Positions 1 to 8,198 of a stretch of 44,124 bases of DNA are shown piece after piece. Below the pieces are notes generated by a model. It had not been told where the DNA came from. It did not search any database and worked only from the letters and a program-made list of their open reading frames with translations. The first letter of the stretch is position 1, and each line of letters begins with the position of its first letter. Origin of the DNA: an uncultured Muribaculum sp. (GTDB taxonomy: Bacteria; Bacteroidota; Bacteroidia; Bacteroidales; Muribaculaceae); contig CAJUMZ010000025.1 in the NCBI GenBank assembly GCA_910587665.1, positions 1-44,124 on the forward strand, read 5' to 3'. Position numbers and translations under genes: made by a program.

Positions 1-119
1 CTATAATGATGCTTAATTCAAATCAATTTTTATTTATTCCCATGCGGTGACCCTGACAACAAATTTACACAGTTAACTTGTTATAAATATCAAATATAAC
101 CATTTCGGGCTAAATTCTG

Positions 120-127
120 TACCTTTG
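120..127 (+). promoter_or_regulatory. -7 promoter box upstream of the antiporter
   Basis: TAccTTTG fits the Bacteroidetes -7 consensus TAnnTTTG and lies 40 bases before the ATG at 168. I do not see a good TTTG -33 element at the expected distance. The same box, with similar flanking sequence, precedes the truncated antiporter copy at 3504, so it was part of the duplicated unit. Confidence 0.45.
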
Positions 128-167
128 CATAAATACAATTATATTTCGCTGATTAAACTAAAATAGA

Positions 168-1142
168 ATGATTATTGATATTTTCTTTCTGATATTGGGG
201 CTTGTCCTTATACTCGTAGGGGCAAATACGCTTACCGACGGATCATCGGCAATAGCTAAACGCTGGGGAGTATCCGACCTCGTAATCGGTTTGACAGTAG
301 TGGCATTCGGGACTTCCGCACCGGAGCTTGCCATAAGTGTCATCTCCGCAATCCAAGGCAATACGGGACTTGCTATCGGTAATGTGGTCGGTAGCAACAT
401 CTTCAATGTGCTTGTAATAATAGGTGTCACAGCCATGGTGATGCCGATAAAAATCGAGCGCAGCATAATGACCAACGAAATACCGCTGGTCATACTCTCG
501 TCGCTCGCATTGCTCGCCATGGGAAATTCCCCATTCCTTGACGATGCGTCGACACCGGTGCTTACGAGAGTTGACGGCATTGTGTTACTACTGTTTTTCA
601 TGATATTCATGCGCTACACCTTTGCACAGGCAAAGGCAGCACCTGCCGGCGACCCGGTTGAGTCAGAGTCTTCATCAAAGAATAAAATGCCGATGTGGAA
701 ATCCATCCTGTGGGTGATTGGCGGACTCGCAGCACTTATTTACGGGGGCGACCGTTTTGTCGAAGGTGCGTCGGGCATAGCTTCGCGCCTCGGAGTAAGC
801 GACGCCGTCATCGCGCTTACCATTGTTGCCGCCGGCACCTCCCTACCCGAACTCGCGACATCAGTCACCGCCGCGATTAAAGGCAAGACCGGCATAGCCG
901 TCGGCAACGTCATCGGCAGCAACATATTCAACATATTCCTTGTGCTTGGATGCTCGGCGACCATTCGCCCCCTCGCCTTCAATGGCATAGGTAATTTTGA
1001 CCTGCTTGTCCTTACTGCGGCATGTCTGCTTTTCTGGGTTTTCGGATGGTTTTTCAAGGAACGCACAATCACCCGCATTGAAGGCAGCTTACTCACGCTC
1101 TGCTACATCGCATACGTGACAATGCTCATCATTGCCGCATAA
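168..1142 (+). CDS. Calcium/sodium antiporter (CaCA family, YrbG-like)
   Basis: Predicted inner-membrane cation antiporter, 324 residues, the usual length for bacterial YrbG-type exchangers. The two inverted alpha-repeats of the CaCA family are clear: VVAFGTSAPELAISV followed by GNVVGSNIFNVL in the first half, and IVAAGTSLPELATSV followed by GNVIGSNIFNIF in the second half. The acidic Glu in each GTSxPEL motif is the ion-binding residue in this family. About ten hydrophobic segments are seen. The ATG at 168 is preferred because it follows a -7 promoter box and begins directly with a hydrophobic helix. The gene is monocistronic and faces a terminator hairpin at 1204-1242. A deleted copy of the same gene lies at 3552-3782. 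The ion specificity cannot be read from the sequence. Confidence 0.93.
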   Translation: MIIDIFFLILGLVLILVGANTLTDGSSAIAKRWGVSDLVIGLTVVAFGTSAPELAISVISAIQGNTGLAIGNVVGSNIFNVLVIIGVTAMVMPIKIERSIMTNEIPLVILSSLALLAMGNSPFLDDASTPVLTRVDGIVLLLFFMIFMRYTFAQAKAAPAGDPVESESSSKNKMPMWKSILWVIGGLAALIYGGDRFVEGASGIASRLGVSDAVIALTIVAAGTSLPELATSVTAAIKGKTGIAVGNVIGSNIFNIFLVLGCSATIRPLAFNGIGNFDLLVLTAACLLFWVFGWFFKERTITRIEGSLLTLCYIAYVTMLIIAA

Positions 1143-1203
1143 ATACACTATAGTATTCAGAGTCCCAGAAGTATATCCATATGGATCTACGAGAATTTCC
1201 AAG

Positions 1204-1242
1204 AAAAACAGCCACTTAGTTTCGAGCTAAATGGCTGTTTTT
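1204..1242. terminator. Bidirectional terminator hairpin
   Basis: AAAAACAGCCACTTAG at 1204-1219 pairs with 1227-1242, 15 of 16 positions, around a 7-base loop. The arms end in A5 and T5, so it can stop transcription from both the antiporter (plus strand) and the lipoprotein pair (minus strand, ending at 1267). Confidence 0.85.
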
Positions 1243-1266
1243 AATGGTATATCGAACTTACTATAA

Positions 1267-2265
1267 TTATCTTTTTGCATCGACTTTCAGCACGTATACT
1301 TCATCATCAATCTCTATAGTCTGTTGTGAGCTTAATACACCCTTAGATGAAATCCGTATCTTTGCCGAAGGAAAACCGGAAATTGATAGCGAATATCCTC
1401 CATCTTTCTCCTTCACGACATTACATTGGAGTGGTGATTCAAAATAATCCTCACCACTCTCAATTATTCTGACTGTTACCTCATTGTTGCTTATGCGAGA
1501 TATTATTACTTCAATGTTACTGTAATCCTCTACTGAAATTTTGTTTTGAAGCAACTTTCCTGTACCAGAATATTCTCCTGCAATAGCTTTTCCATAATCT
1601 TTTATACGCTTTTTCACCTTGGCAGGGGTCTCGCTCTCAACTTTCTTATCAGAACTTACGGAAGACAAGGCAGCTCTTTTCCGTTTGTTAGCTACCAGTT
1701 GTTCACTTGCTTCTTTCGGTGGATCTTCACGAAGCAATATGGCTGACAGATTCATATCCTGTATCGCTTTCTGATTCTTAAAATATGAAAAGTTGTAATC
1801 ATAGCTTAACTGGTTCATACGGCTTTCCGTAACCATTCCGCCAAGCCCCCCCAACAGAGCACCCGCCGCTCCCGGGGCAAAAAAGGGAGTGGCTATTTCG
1901 TCATCTCCGGCACATATCATTATAGTGCCGACAAGAAGACCGAATACACCTGCACTTGCAACCGTATAACTGGCACCTAATGCAGCCTTAGTCCCGATAT
2001 GACTATTATTCTTACAATCGACTCCAAATGGTATCACCATATTACTCCCCGGATCTTTTGCCAACAAATATCCGTAATAGCCATCACTCGTAAGCTCGAC
2101 TTTCAATTTCCCTGATTCCGGCACTGAGTAACCACCTACATTTCCGGGAATATAGATTTCAGTACCCGGGCGTGCAGCAACATTTATTTTTTCAGTAGTA
2201 GAGCAGCTAAATAGTATTGATGCGCAAAGGCACAGGACAAATCCTTTATATAATAAATTTTTCAT
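1267..2265 (-). CDS. Lipoprotein of unknown function with glycine-rich membrane segment and lipocalin-like tail
   Basis: 332 residues. The N-terminus has a lipoprotein signal ending in LFSC, with Cys21 as the likely lipidated residue. Residues about 95-150 hold two glycine-rich hydrophobic stretches (ASAGVFGLLVGTIM and GAAGALLGGLGGMV) that look like a glycine zipper, so this part may insert in or lie against a membrane. A charged, Lys-rich linker follows. The last 110 residues start with GEYSGTGKL and contain alternating beta-strand-like sequence, similar in style to the lipocalin-like domains common in Bacteroidetes lipoproteins. The gene follows the lipoprotein gene at 2272-3129 after only 6 bases, so the two are probably co-transcribed and may act together at the envelope. 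I do not recognise a specific family. Confidence 0.8.
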   Translation of the reverse strand: MKNLLYKGFVLCLCASILFSCSTTEKINVAARPGTEIYIPGNVGGYSVPESGKLKVELTSDGYYGYLLAKDPGSNMVIPFGVDCKNNSHIGTKAALGASYTVASAGVFGLLVGTIMICAGDDEIATPFFAPGAAGALLGGLGGMVTESRMNQLSYDYNFSYFKNQKAIQDMNLSAILLREDPPKEASEQLVANKRKRAALSSVSSDKKVESETPAKVKKRIKDYGKAIAGEYSGTGKLLQNKISVEDYSNIEVIISRISNNEVTVRIIESGEDYFESPLQCNVVKEKDGGYSLSISGFPSAKIRISSKGVLSSQQTIEIDDEVYVLKVDAKR

Positions 2266-2271
2266 TGCTTT

Positions 2272-3129
2272 TTATTTATAGTCAATAAGAAATCCTTGAT
2301 TGTAACTGCCATAACCCCTGTTCACGTTGTTATTGACGTGCATTAAGAACCAATATTCGGCAAGGGCATCAGGCTTCTTTATGTAAATCTGACGAAATCC
2401 TTCATTGATATTTCCATTGTCCACACCGACAGAAAATGAAGAATTCACATAAAAATTCGTAATCAGTTTTTCAAATGTATTTCCGCCGTCAAATGAGTAA
2501 GTTATACATATACTGAATTTTACCGGACTCGTTTTCCGGTTCATCTCAACCGTTCCCGTATGTGTGGCTTTCAACGCATCTTCGCCAATTCCAATTATCT
2601 CGTAATCCTTGGACATAGCACCGCTTCCTCTTGGCCCGATAGAAACCATTGGTTCATCTTTAAGATATTCCGAGTAAGTGTTTGACATGCCGTTTGTAGT
2701 AGAGTTCATAGAAGTCAATCCATCCATTAAGTTTCCAATCGGACCACCTATGTTAAGACTTCTTGCCAACGCACCCCAATTAAATCCCACACCATTTGTA
2801 GTTGAATTATAACTACTTGAAGAATTCACCCTAAGTGTAGGATCATAATAGCTCATTGACTGACCATTGGAATTAATCAAAAATGATTTCGTCTGGTCGA
2901 TAGTGAGAATTTCATCGGTAAGATTGAATATTACAGGCGTAATCACACCTTTCTCACTGATCGAATAAAAAACTTTGATTTTTGCATCAGCAGGAATTGA
3001 TGCCGGTCGTGCAAATTCAGTCCTCACCGACTGATAGCCTACGCCATAGGTTGCAAGTTTACCGGATGTACATGACCCCAGCGAAAGTAACGCAACACAT
3101 CCATAGCAAAATTTACGATACCGTTTCAT
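2272..3129 (-). CDS. Lipoprotein of unknown function
   Basis: 285 residues from the ATG at 3129. This start is chosen because it gives a clean lipoprotein signal, MKRYRKFCYGC...LSLGSC, with Cys20 as the lipid site. An open frame continues 39 codons upstream to 3246, but that extension is not signal-like and would bury the signal peptide. The mature part has a beta-rich region (residues about 40-100, with the motif KIKVFYSISEKGVITPVIFN), a Ser/Asn/Thr-rich low-complexity middle (SSSSYNSTTNG, MNSTTNGMSNT), and another beta-rich C-terminal part ending in a Tyr-rich tail. It is the first gene of a two-gene unit with the lipoprotein downstream. I do not recognise a family. An envelope role is inferred only from the lipoprotein signal. 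Confidence 0.75.
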   Translation of the reverse strand: MKRYRKFCYGCVALLSLGSCTSGKLATYGVGYQSVRTEFARPASIPADAKIKVFYSISEKGVITPVIFNLTDEILTIDQTKSFLINSNGQSMSYYDPTLRVNSSSSYNSTTNGVGFNWGALARSLNIGGPIGNLMDGLTSMNSTTNGMSNTYSEYLKDEPMVSIGPRGSGAMSKDYEIIGIGEDALKATHTGTVEMNRKTSPVKFSICITYSFDGGNTFEKLITNFYVNSSFSVGVDNGNINEGFRQIYIKKPDALAEYWFLMHVNNNVNRGYGSYNQGFLIDYK

Positions 3130-3412
3130 TTTTAAGTGTATCTGTGCAGTCTCCGCTCCTCCTACCGCAAGGTTATACTTAAAAATGCAAAAAGCGTGGA
3201 ACGGCATCTGTTTATCTTGACGGAGGTATCGCCAAACACCTTTCAAAGAAATAAACAGTCCACCCCCACGCCTTGCCGATTATCGCAATCCCTTGTCGGG
3301 GAGTGGATACACGACACGCATGAGCGTCTTGACTGCCATATCCTTCTTTGAAATGAAAATTGGCGATTTTCCGTCAAAGGATAAAGCAAAAACGCTTCTA
3401 AAATATGTCATC

Positions 3413-3433
3413 TGTGACAATTATTCTGTCACA
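3413..3433. promoter_or_regulatory. Palindrome, possible operator
   Basis: TGTGACA at 3413-3419 and TGTCACA at 3427-3433 form a perfect inverted repeat with a 7-base spacer, about 70 bases upstream of the -7 box of the truncated antiporter copy. It resembles a dyad operator, but the TGTGA/TCACA half-sites are 11 bases apart, not the 6 of a CRP site. No equivalent is seen upstream of the intact antiporter. Confidence 0.3.
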
Positions 3434-3503
3434 CTTGCGAAATTAATAAAATTCAGTAATCCTACAAAATAAAAAACTAAGCGAATGAAAATTGTGGGCG
3501 ATG

Positions 3504-3511
3504 TACCTTTG
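3504..3511 (+). promoter_or_regulatory. -7 promoter box, duplicated with the antiporter
   Basis: TAccTTTG, followed by sequence closely similar to that after position 120 (shared blocks include TGATTAAACT and AAATAGAATG). Similarity between the two loci begins about here. Confidence 0.4.
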
Positions 3512-3551
3512 CACAAATGAAATATATTTATGCTGATTAAACTTAAATAGA

Positions 3552-3782
3552 ATGCTTATTGATATCTTCTTTCTGATATTGGGGCTTGGATGCTCGGCGA
3601 CCACTCGCCCCCTCGCCTTCAACGACATCGGAAATTTTGATCTTCTCGTACTCACTGCGGCATGCTTGCTATTTTGGGTCTTCGGATGGTTTTTCAAGGA
3701 ACGCACAATCACCCGCATTGAAGGCGGCTTACTCACGCTCTGCTACATCGCCTATGTGACATTGCTAATCATTGCCGCATAG
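3552..3782 (+). pseudogene. Antiporter paralog with internal in-frame deletion
   Basis: The 76-residue product joins the first 12 residues of a YrbG-type antiporter (MLIDIFFLILGL) directly to its last 64 residues. Everything between, including both GTSxPEL ion-binding motifs, is missing, so it cannot be an antiporter. It is the paralog of the gene at 168-1142. The C-terminal part differs from that gene at only 4 of about 65 residues, while many third codon positions differ. The deletion joins two sites that both carry CTTG in the intact copy (at about 200 and 946), which suggests loss through a short direct repeat. The frame is still open and the promoter box is retained, so a small two-helix membrane peptide could still be made. 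Confidence 0.9.
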
Positions 3783-4008
3783 CCATTCTTTTCATATTGG
3801 TATTGATGGATTTGAAAATTTTACTGAACCCACATACGTCTTTTCTCTGATTCTTTGTACTTTGATCGTGCTTTGTTGAATGTATATCATACTGTAAAAG
3901 TAATGTTGCGTGGTTCAGGATAATTATATATTCCGGTATGAACCATCAAGAGGATGTCCATGTTAAATGTTACATATAGATTTTAATTATTTTGTAAACT
4001 GTCAGACT
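3783..4008. other. Intergenic region
   Basis: AT-rich gap of 226 bases between two pseudogenes. I see no gene, no clear hairpin and no good -33/-7 promoter pair; a TAcTTTG-like string near 3859 lacks the right spacing. Confidence 0.3.
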
Positions 4009-5069
4009 ATGAAATGTTTATCTTTTTGTAAAACTATTGTAGCAGCAGTATCAGTGGCAGCTACTTTTAGCGTTCCAATGCAGAGTGAGGCATGTACTCG
4101 AGCCGTATATCTCGGGCCTGACGGAATGGTGGTGACGGGACGCACGATGGACTGGAAAGAGGATCCTCAGTCAAACCTCTATCTGTTTCCTCGTGGAATA
4201 GAACGTCGTGGAGGATTAACAGACAATACCATTAAGTGGACTTCACGATATGGAAGTGTGGTTACTGCCGGATATGACATAGGCGTATGTGATGTGATGG
4301 GATGAATGAGAAAGGTCTTATGGCAAACTTATTATTCCTTTCAGAATCAAATTACATGCGTCCCAATGATGCTCGACCGGTAATGGGGTTGAGCATATGG
4401 ACACAATATGTGCTTGATAATTTTGCCACAGTTGACGAAGTGGTAGCCGAATTAAGCAAGGAATTGTTTCGCATAGATGATCCGGATCTCCCGAATGGAG
4501 CCAAGTCCACCTTACATCTCTCGGTATCAGATACAACCGGCAACAGTGCCATATTTGAGTATATCGACGGTAATCTTGTCATACATCAGGGGCGTGATTG
4601 CCAAGTGATGACCAATTCTCCAACATACGACAAGCAATTGACTCTCAATGACTATTGGAAACAGATAGGAGGACTTGTCATGTTGCCCGGTACTAATAGA
4701 GCCTCCGATCGTTTTGTACGGGCATCATTCTATGTCAATGTTCTACCAATGACATCCAACTTCCGCCATGCTGTCGCTGGAATGTTCAGTGTTATTAGAA
4801 ATGTGTCTGTACCCTTGGGCATCTCTGTGGCCGATCAGCCTAACATTGCCTCAACACGTTGGCGAACTGTCGCAGATCAGAAAAATCTCAGATACTATTT
4901 TGAATCGACCATAAGCCCCAATATTTTCTGGGTGGATTTAAAAAAGGCTAATCTTAGTGTGGGAATGCCGGTCAAAAAACTTACTTTGACAAATGGCGAG
5001 ATTTATGCCGGTGACACAATAGATAAGTTCAAGAATTCCAAGCCTATGGATTTTTTATTTGGAATCTAA
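4009..5069 (+). pseudogene. Choloylglycine (bile salt) hydrolase family gene, frameshifted
   Basis: This would encode a 351-residue exported Ntn-hydrolase of the linear amide C-N hydrolase / bile salt hydrolase family. The frame is broken at 4294-4298, where GTGAT is tandemly duplicated. Removing one copy restores the family motif CDGMNEKGL across the junction. The signal peptide (from ATG 4009) ends in SEA, placing the nucleophile Cys29 (ACTRAVYLG) at the mature N-terminus, as in Bacteroides enzymes. Other active-site residues are all present: Arg and Asp in TGRTMDW, Asn in MNEKGL, Asn in MTNSPTY and Arg in RFVRASF. So the only visible damage is the 5-bp insertion. The upstream part stops at 4303-4305, and translation could restart at ATG 4302 only without the nucleophile. 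Whether the native substrate was a bile salt or another amide (for example penicillin V) cannot be decided. Confidence 0.9.
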
Positions 5070-5096
5070 CCGATAATAGACAGCAACAAATACAGA

Positions 5097-5113
5097 AACC
5101 CTTACATTGGGTT
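5097..5113 (-). terminator. Weak hairpin at the end of the PUL operon
   Basis: AACCC at 5097-5101 pairs with GGGTT at 5109-5113, overlapping the stop codon of the nucleotidyltransferase gene. On the minus strand it is followed by a T-rich stretch. The stem is only 5 bp. Confidence 0.25.
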
Positions 5114-6014
5114 AGAAAAGTTTTTCGGGATAAGTACCGGCCTTATGAAGTTCTGCGAATTTGGAGACCACTCCGGGACGGTCCTCTGCATAGGTTACAC
5201 CGAACCAGCGACTGTCGGTGTCAAGGACCTTTACCGTTGCCTCGCCCGACTTGATGAGTGCGTCGGCTACATCGGGGATGACCTGTTCCGATTTTGGGAC
5301 ATTGATTTTCTTTGAAAGGAACTTTGAGAACTCACGGATGCCGTAGTCGAAATAGTCGGGCGTGAACCCCCACATATTCATCGACACGGGTACGTTGGCT
5401 TCGAGCTTATGCTCCTTGCCGTCTGCATCCGAGTAAACAATCTCGTGAGTTTCATTATAGGTGATGTCCTTGCACTCCTCCACAGAAGTGAGTAGCCCGT
5501 CTTTCGTCTGGCAAACGCCACGGTTCACGCCTCCGTTCTCGGTCATTGTGTTGCCGATGCGGAAGCCCACCATGCAGTAGTCACCCTTACGGTCATGTGG
5601 CTGCATCAATTCCTTGGCAAGCACCTCAAACGAATTGCGACCATAAAAGTCATCGGAGTTGATTACGGCAAACGGCTCGTTGATTGTTCCGGCTGCCATT
5701 ATTACGGCATGAGCCGGTCCCCACGGCTTTGTGCGGTCGGCAGGACATGTGAAGCCTTCAGGGAGTTTGTCTATCGACTGAAACACCACATCCACGGGGA
5801 TATGACCTTCGTATTTTGAAAGTACCTTGTCGCGGAAATCCTGCTCGAAATCCTTGCGGATAACGAACACAACTTTGCCGAATCCGGCGTGGATGGCATC
5901 GTAGATTGAATAGTCCATGATGGTCTCTCCGTTGGGTCCGAGGCCGTCGAGTTGTTTAAGACCACCGTAACGGCTTCCCATGCCGGCGGCAAGAACGAAT
6001 AATGTCGGTTTCAT
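5112..6014 (-). CDS. Sugar-1-phosphate nucleotidyltransferase, likely UTP-dependent
   Basis: 300 residues, cytoplasmic. The N-terminus carries the nucleotidyltransferase signature LAAGMGSRYGGLKQL (residues 8-22), and the metal-site type sequence VINSDDFYG lies near residue 118. The family transfers a nucleotide from NTP to a sugar 1-phosphate. It is not a typical GalU (no GLGTRMLPATK motif). It is the last gene of the galK-galE-containing operon, 9 bases after galE. No galT is present, so I infer that it makes UDP-galactose (or UDP-glucose) from galactose 1-phosphate, replacing the uridylyltransferase step of the Leloir pathway. The nucleotide and sugar specificity are not readable from the sequence. 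Confidence 0.85.
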   Translation of the reverse strand: MKPTLFVLAAGMGSRYGGLKQLDGLGPNGETIMDYSIYDAIHAGFGKVVFVIRKDFEQDFRDKVLSKYEGHIPVDVVFQSIDKLPEGFTCPADRTKPWGPAHAVIMAAGTINEPFAVINSDDFYGRNSFEVLAKELMQPHDRKGDYCMVGFRIGNTMTENGGVNRGVCQTKDGLLTSVEECKDITYNETHEIVYSDADGKEHKLEANVPVSMNMWGFTPDYFDYGIREFSKFLSKKINVPKSEQVIPDVADALIKSGEATVKVLDTDSRWFGVTYAEDRPGVVSKFAELHKAGTYPEKLF

Positions 6015-6023
6015 ATCATAATG

Positions 6024-7055
6024 TCATTTGATGTTTCTTACATGTTTCTCCCATTCCCATGCCGATTTGAGCGTCTCGTCAAGGGTACGTTCAGCTTTCC
6101 AGCCAAGCACGTTGTTGGCAAGCGAAGTCTCGGCCCACACTGCGGGCACATCGCCGGGACGACGGTGGGCTATACGGTAAGGGAGTTTGAGATTGTTGAC
6201 TTTCTCGAATGTCGTTATCAGTTCCAGTACCGATACCGGGCGCCCTGTGCCAATATTGAAAATCTCGTACCGTTCATTCATCTTGCTGCCTGTCATGCGG
6301 TCAACGGCTGCGACATGGGCTTTGGCAAGATCAACCACGTCGATGTAGTCGCGGAGACAGGTGCCGTCGGGGGTATCGTAGTCGTTACCGAACACGCTCA
6401 ACTGCTCGCGGATGCCTGCGGCAGTCTGGGTGATGAAGGGCACGAGGTTGTTGGGAACGCCACGGGGAAGCTCCCCGATAAGTGCCGACGGATGCGCGCC
6501 TATGGGATTGAAGTAGCGAAGGGCTATTCCGTGAACCTCGCTATATGCGCGGCAGCAGTCGCGGAGAATATCCTCGGCAATCTGTTTGGTGTTGCCATAA
6601 GGAGATGTGGCAGGCTGTCGGGGAGTCGTTTCCGTAACCGGCAGATGCTCCGCATAGCCATAAACCGTCGCAGAGGATGAGAACAGGATGTTGGGACGCC
6701 CGTATTCTTTCATCATCGCCACTATGTTCATGAACGACACGAGGTTGTTCTGATAGTATTTCAGAGGCTCCGCCATTGACTCACCAACCGCTTTGTATGC
6801 GGCAAAGTGGATTACCGTGTCAAAGGCATAGGTGTCAAACACCGTCTTGAGTTGTGCGCGGTCGCAGGTGTCAACCACCTCAAAAGCCACTTTTTTCCCT
6901 GTGATGTTCTCCACCCCGGCAACGGAATCACGCTCCGAGTTAGTGAGGTTGTCGATTATAACCACTTCGTAGCCTGCATTAATAAGCTCGACCGCCGTGT
7001 GGGAACCTATATAACCGGCTCCTCCTGAAATCAATACTGTTTTCTTGCTGTCCAT
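6024..7055 (-). CDS. galE: UDP-glucose 4-epimerase
   Basis: 343 residues, the standard length. It interconverts UDP-galactose and UDP-glucose in the cytoplasm with bound NAD. The Rossmann motif is ISGGAGYIGSH near the N-terminus; the Ser/Thr-Tyr-Lys catalytic set is visible as SSSATVYG and YGNTK (YxxxK). It belongs to the extended short-chain dehydrogenase family. The gene starts 2 bases after the galK stop codon, and the nucleotidyltransferase follows 9 bases after it, so the three are translated from one mRNA. The context (galactan-degrading enzymes upstream) supports a role in galactose use rather than only in envelope sugar supply. Confidence 0.95.
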   Translation of the reverse strand: MDSKKTVLISGGAGYIGSHTAVELINAGYEVVIIDNLTNSERDSVAGVENITGKKVAFEVVDTCDRAQLKTVFDTYAFDTVIHFAAYKAVGESMAEPLKYYQNNLVSFMNIVAMMKEYGRPNILFSSSATVYGYAEHLPVTETTPRQPATSPYGNTKQIAEDILRDCCRAYSEVHGIALRYFNPIGAHPSALIGELPRGVPNNLVPFITQTAAGIREQLSVFGNDYDTPDGTCLRDYIDVVDLAKAHVAAVDRMTGSKMNERYEIFNIGTGRPVSVLELITTFEKVNNLKLPYRIAHRRPGDVPAVWAETSLANNVLGWKAERTLDETLKSAWEWEKHVRNIK

Positions 7056-7057
7056 GA

Positions 7058-8197
7058 CTATTCCTCCTTGTGGGCGCCGTCGCTGATTACTACAGGATAT
7101 ACTTTCGGCTCGTGACCGTACTTCTCGTTGAACTTCTTTTTGGCTGTATCCACGAAGCTGTCACGCAGTTCCTTTTTTACAAGGTTGATGGTACAGCCGC
7201 CGAAGCCTCCGCCCATGATGCGCGAGCCGGTGACACCGCACTCCTTGGCGATATCATTGAGGAAGTCAAGTTCCTCGCAGCTCACCTCGTAGTCGTATGA
7301 CAGGCCCCGGTGGGTCTCATACATCTTATTTCCGACCGTCTCATAGTCGCCGGCATTGAGGGCATCGCAAACGGCAAGCACACGGTCTTTCTCCTCTATC
7401 ACGAATTTGGCGCGGAAGTAATCCTCTGCGGTAATGTCTGTGCGGATGGAGTCGAGCATCTCTATAGTTGCATCACGCAGTGTCTCTATGCCGAGACGTT
7501 TTGCCACGCGTTCACAGGACTGGCGACGCTTGTTGTAGGGAGAATCGGCCAATTCATGCTTGACACGCGAGTCAATCAGGACAAGCTCATAGCCTTCGGG
7601 ATTGAACGGATAATACTCAAACTCCATTGAGCGGCAGTCGAGACGCATAAGCTTACCTTTCTGGCCCATCACGGATGCGAACTGGTCCATGATGCCGCAG
7701 TTGACACCACAATAGTTATGCTCGGTTGACTGCCCGATTCTGGCAAGCTCGAACTTGTCGATCTGATTGTCGTTGAAAAGGTCGTTGAGAGCGAAAGCGA
7801 AGCAGCTTTCAAGTGCAGCCGACGAGCTTAGCCCCGCGCCGAGAGGCACATTTCCTGCAAACACGGCATCGAAGCCTTTGACAACGCCGCCACGTTTGAG
7901 TATCTCACGGCAAACGCCGAAGATATACCGTGCCCATGACGCCTCGGGAGCATCGACCTCATTCAGCCCGAACTCGGCATAGTCGTCAATGTCAATAGAG
8001 TACACACGCACCTTGTCGGTGTCATTCGGTGCGATCTCGGCCATTATCACCTTGTCGATTGCTCCGGGAAAAACGAAACCACCGTTGTAGTCGGTATGTT
8101 CTCCGATAAGGTTTATTCTTCCTGCCGAGGCATATACAGTGCCCGGTTCTCCGAAGTGTTTTTGGAACACTTCGTGGATTTTTGTCTTCAGTTCCAT
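7058..8197 (-). CDS. galK: Galactokinase
   Basis: 379 residues, the normal GalK length. It phosphorylates galactose to galactose 1-phosphate with ATP. All three GHMP kinase motifs are present: GRINLIGEHTDY (residues 26-37, the galactokinase signature), PLGAGLSSSAA (118-128, phosphate-binding loop) and GGGFGGCTINLV near residue 335. NYCGVNCGIMDQ carries the catalytic Asp. The start codon lies 2 bases from the stop codon of the BNR_4 gene, so galK is physically embedded in the polysaccharide operon. I infer that it is co-induced with the enzymes that release galactose. Confidence 0.96.
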   Translation of the reverse strand: MELKTKIHEVFQKHFGEPGTVYASAGRINLIGEHTDYNGGFVFPGAIDKVIMAEIAPNDTDKVRVYSIDIDDYAEFGLNEVDAPEASWARYIFGVCREILKRGGVVKGFDAVFAGNVPLGAGLSSSAALESCFAFALNDLFNDNQIDKFELARIGQSTEHNYCGVNCGIMDQFASVMGQKGKLMRLDCRSMEFEYYPFNPEGYELVLIDSRVKHELADSPYNKRRQSCERVAKRLGIETLRDATIEMLDSIRTDITAEDYFRAKFVIEEKDRVLAVCDALNAGDYETVGNKMYETHRGLSYDYEVSCEELDFLNDIAKECGVTGSRIMGGGFGGCTINLVKKELRDSFVDTAKKKFNEKYGHEPKVYPVVISDGAHKEE

Positions 8198-8198
8198 A

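Larger units (their letters stand above)
3130..3551. other. Intergenic region without a convincing gene
   Basis: About 420 bases between the lipoprotein pair and the truncated antiporter copy. The only open frames are short (for example a 50-codon frame at 3320-3472) and show no recognisable domain. It holds a perfect 7+7 palindrome at 3413-3433 and the duplicated promoter box at 3504-3511. It is probably decayed sequence left from whatever event produced the second antiporter copy. Confidence 0.4.

Noticed and set aside
3413..3433. Possible CRP/FNR site
   Set aside because: Half-sites TGTGA and TCACA are 11 bases apart instead of 6, so I keep it only as an unassigned palindrome.
3320..3472. 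50-codon plus-strand frame in the gap before the truncated antiporter
   Set aside because: No domain, no ribosome or promoter signal that decides it, and it spans the palindrome at 3413-3433; too short to support.
3130..3551. Insertion sequence remnant as the cause of the antiporter duplication
   Set aside because: No transposase fragment, terminal inverted repeats or target-site duplications could be found.
6021..6680. 219-codon open frame on the plus strand inside galE
   Set aside because: Antisense to a clear GalE with full motifs; no domain or promoter.
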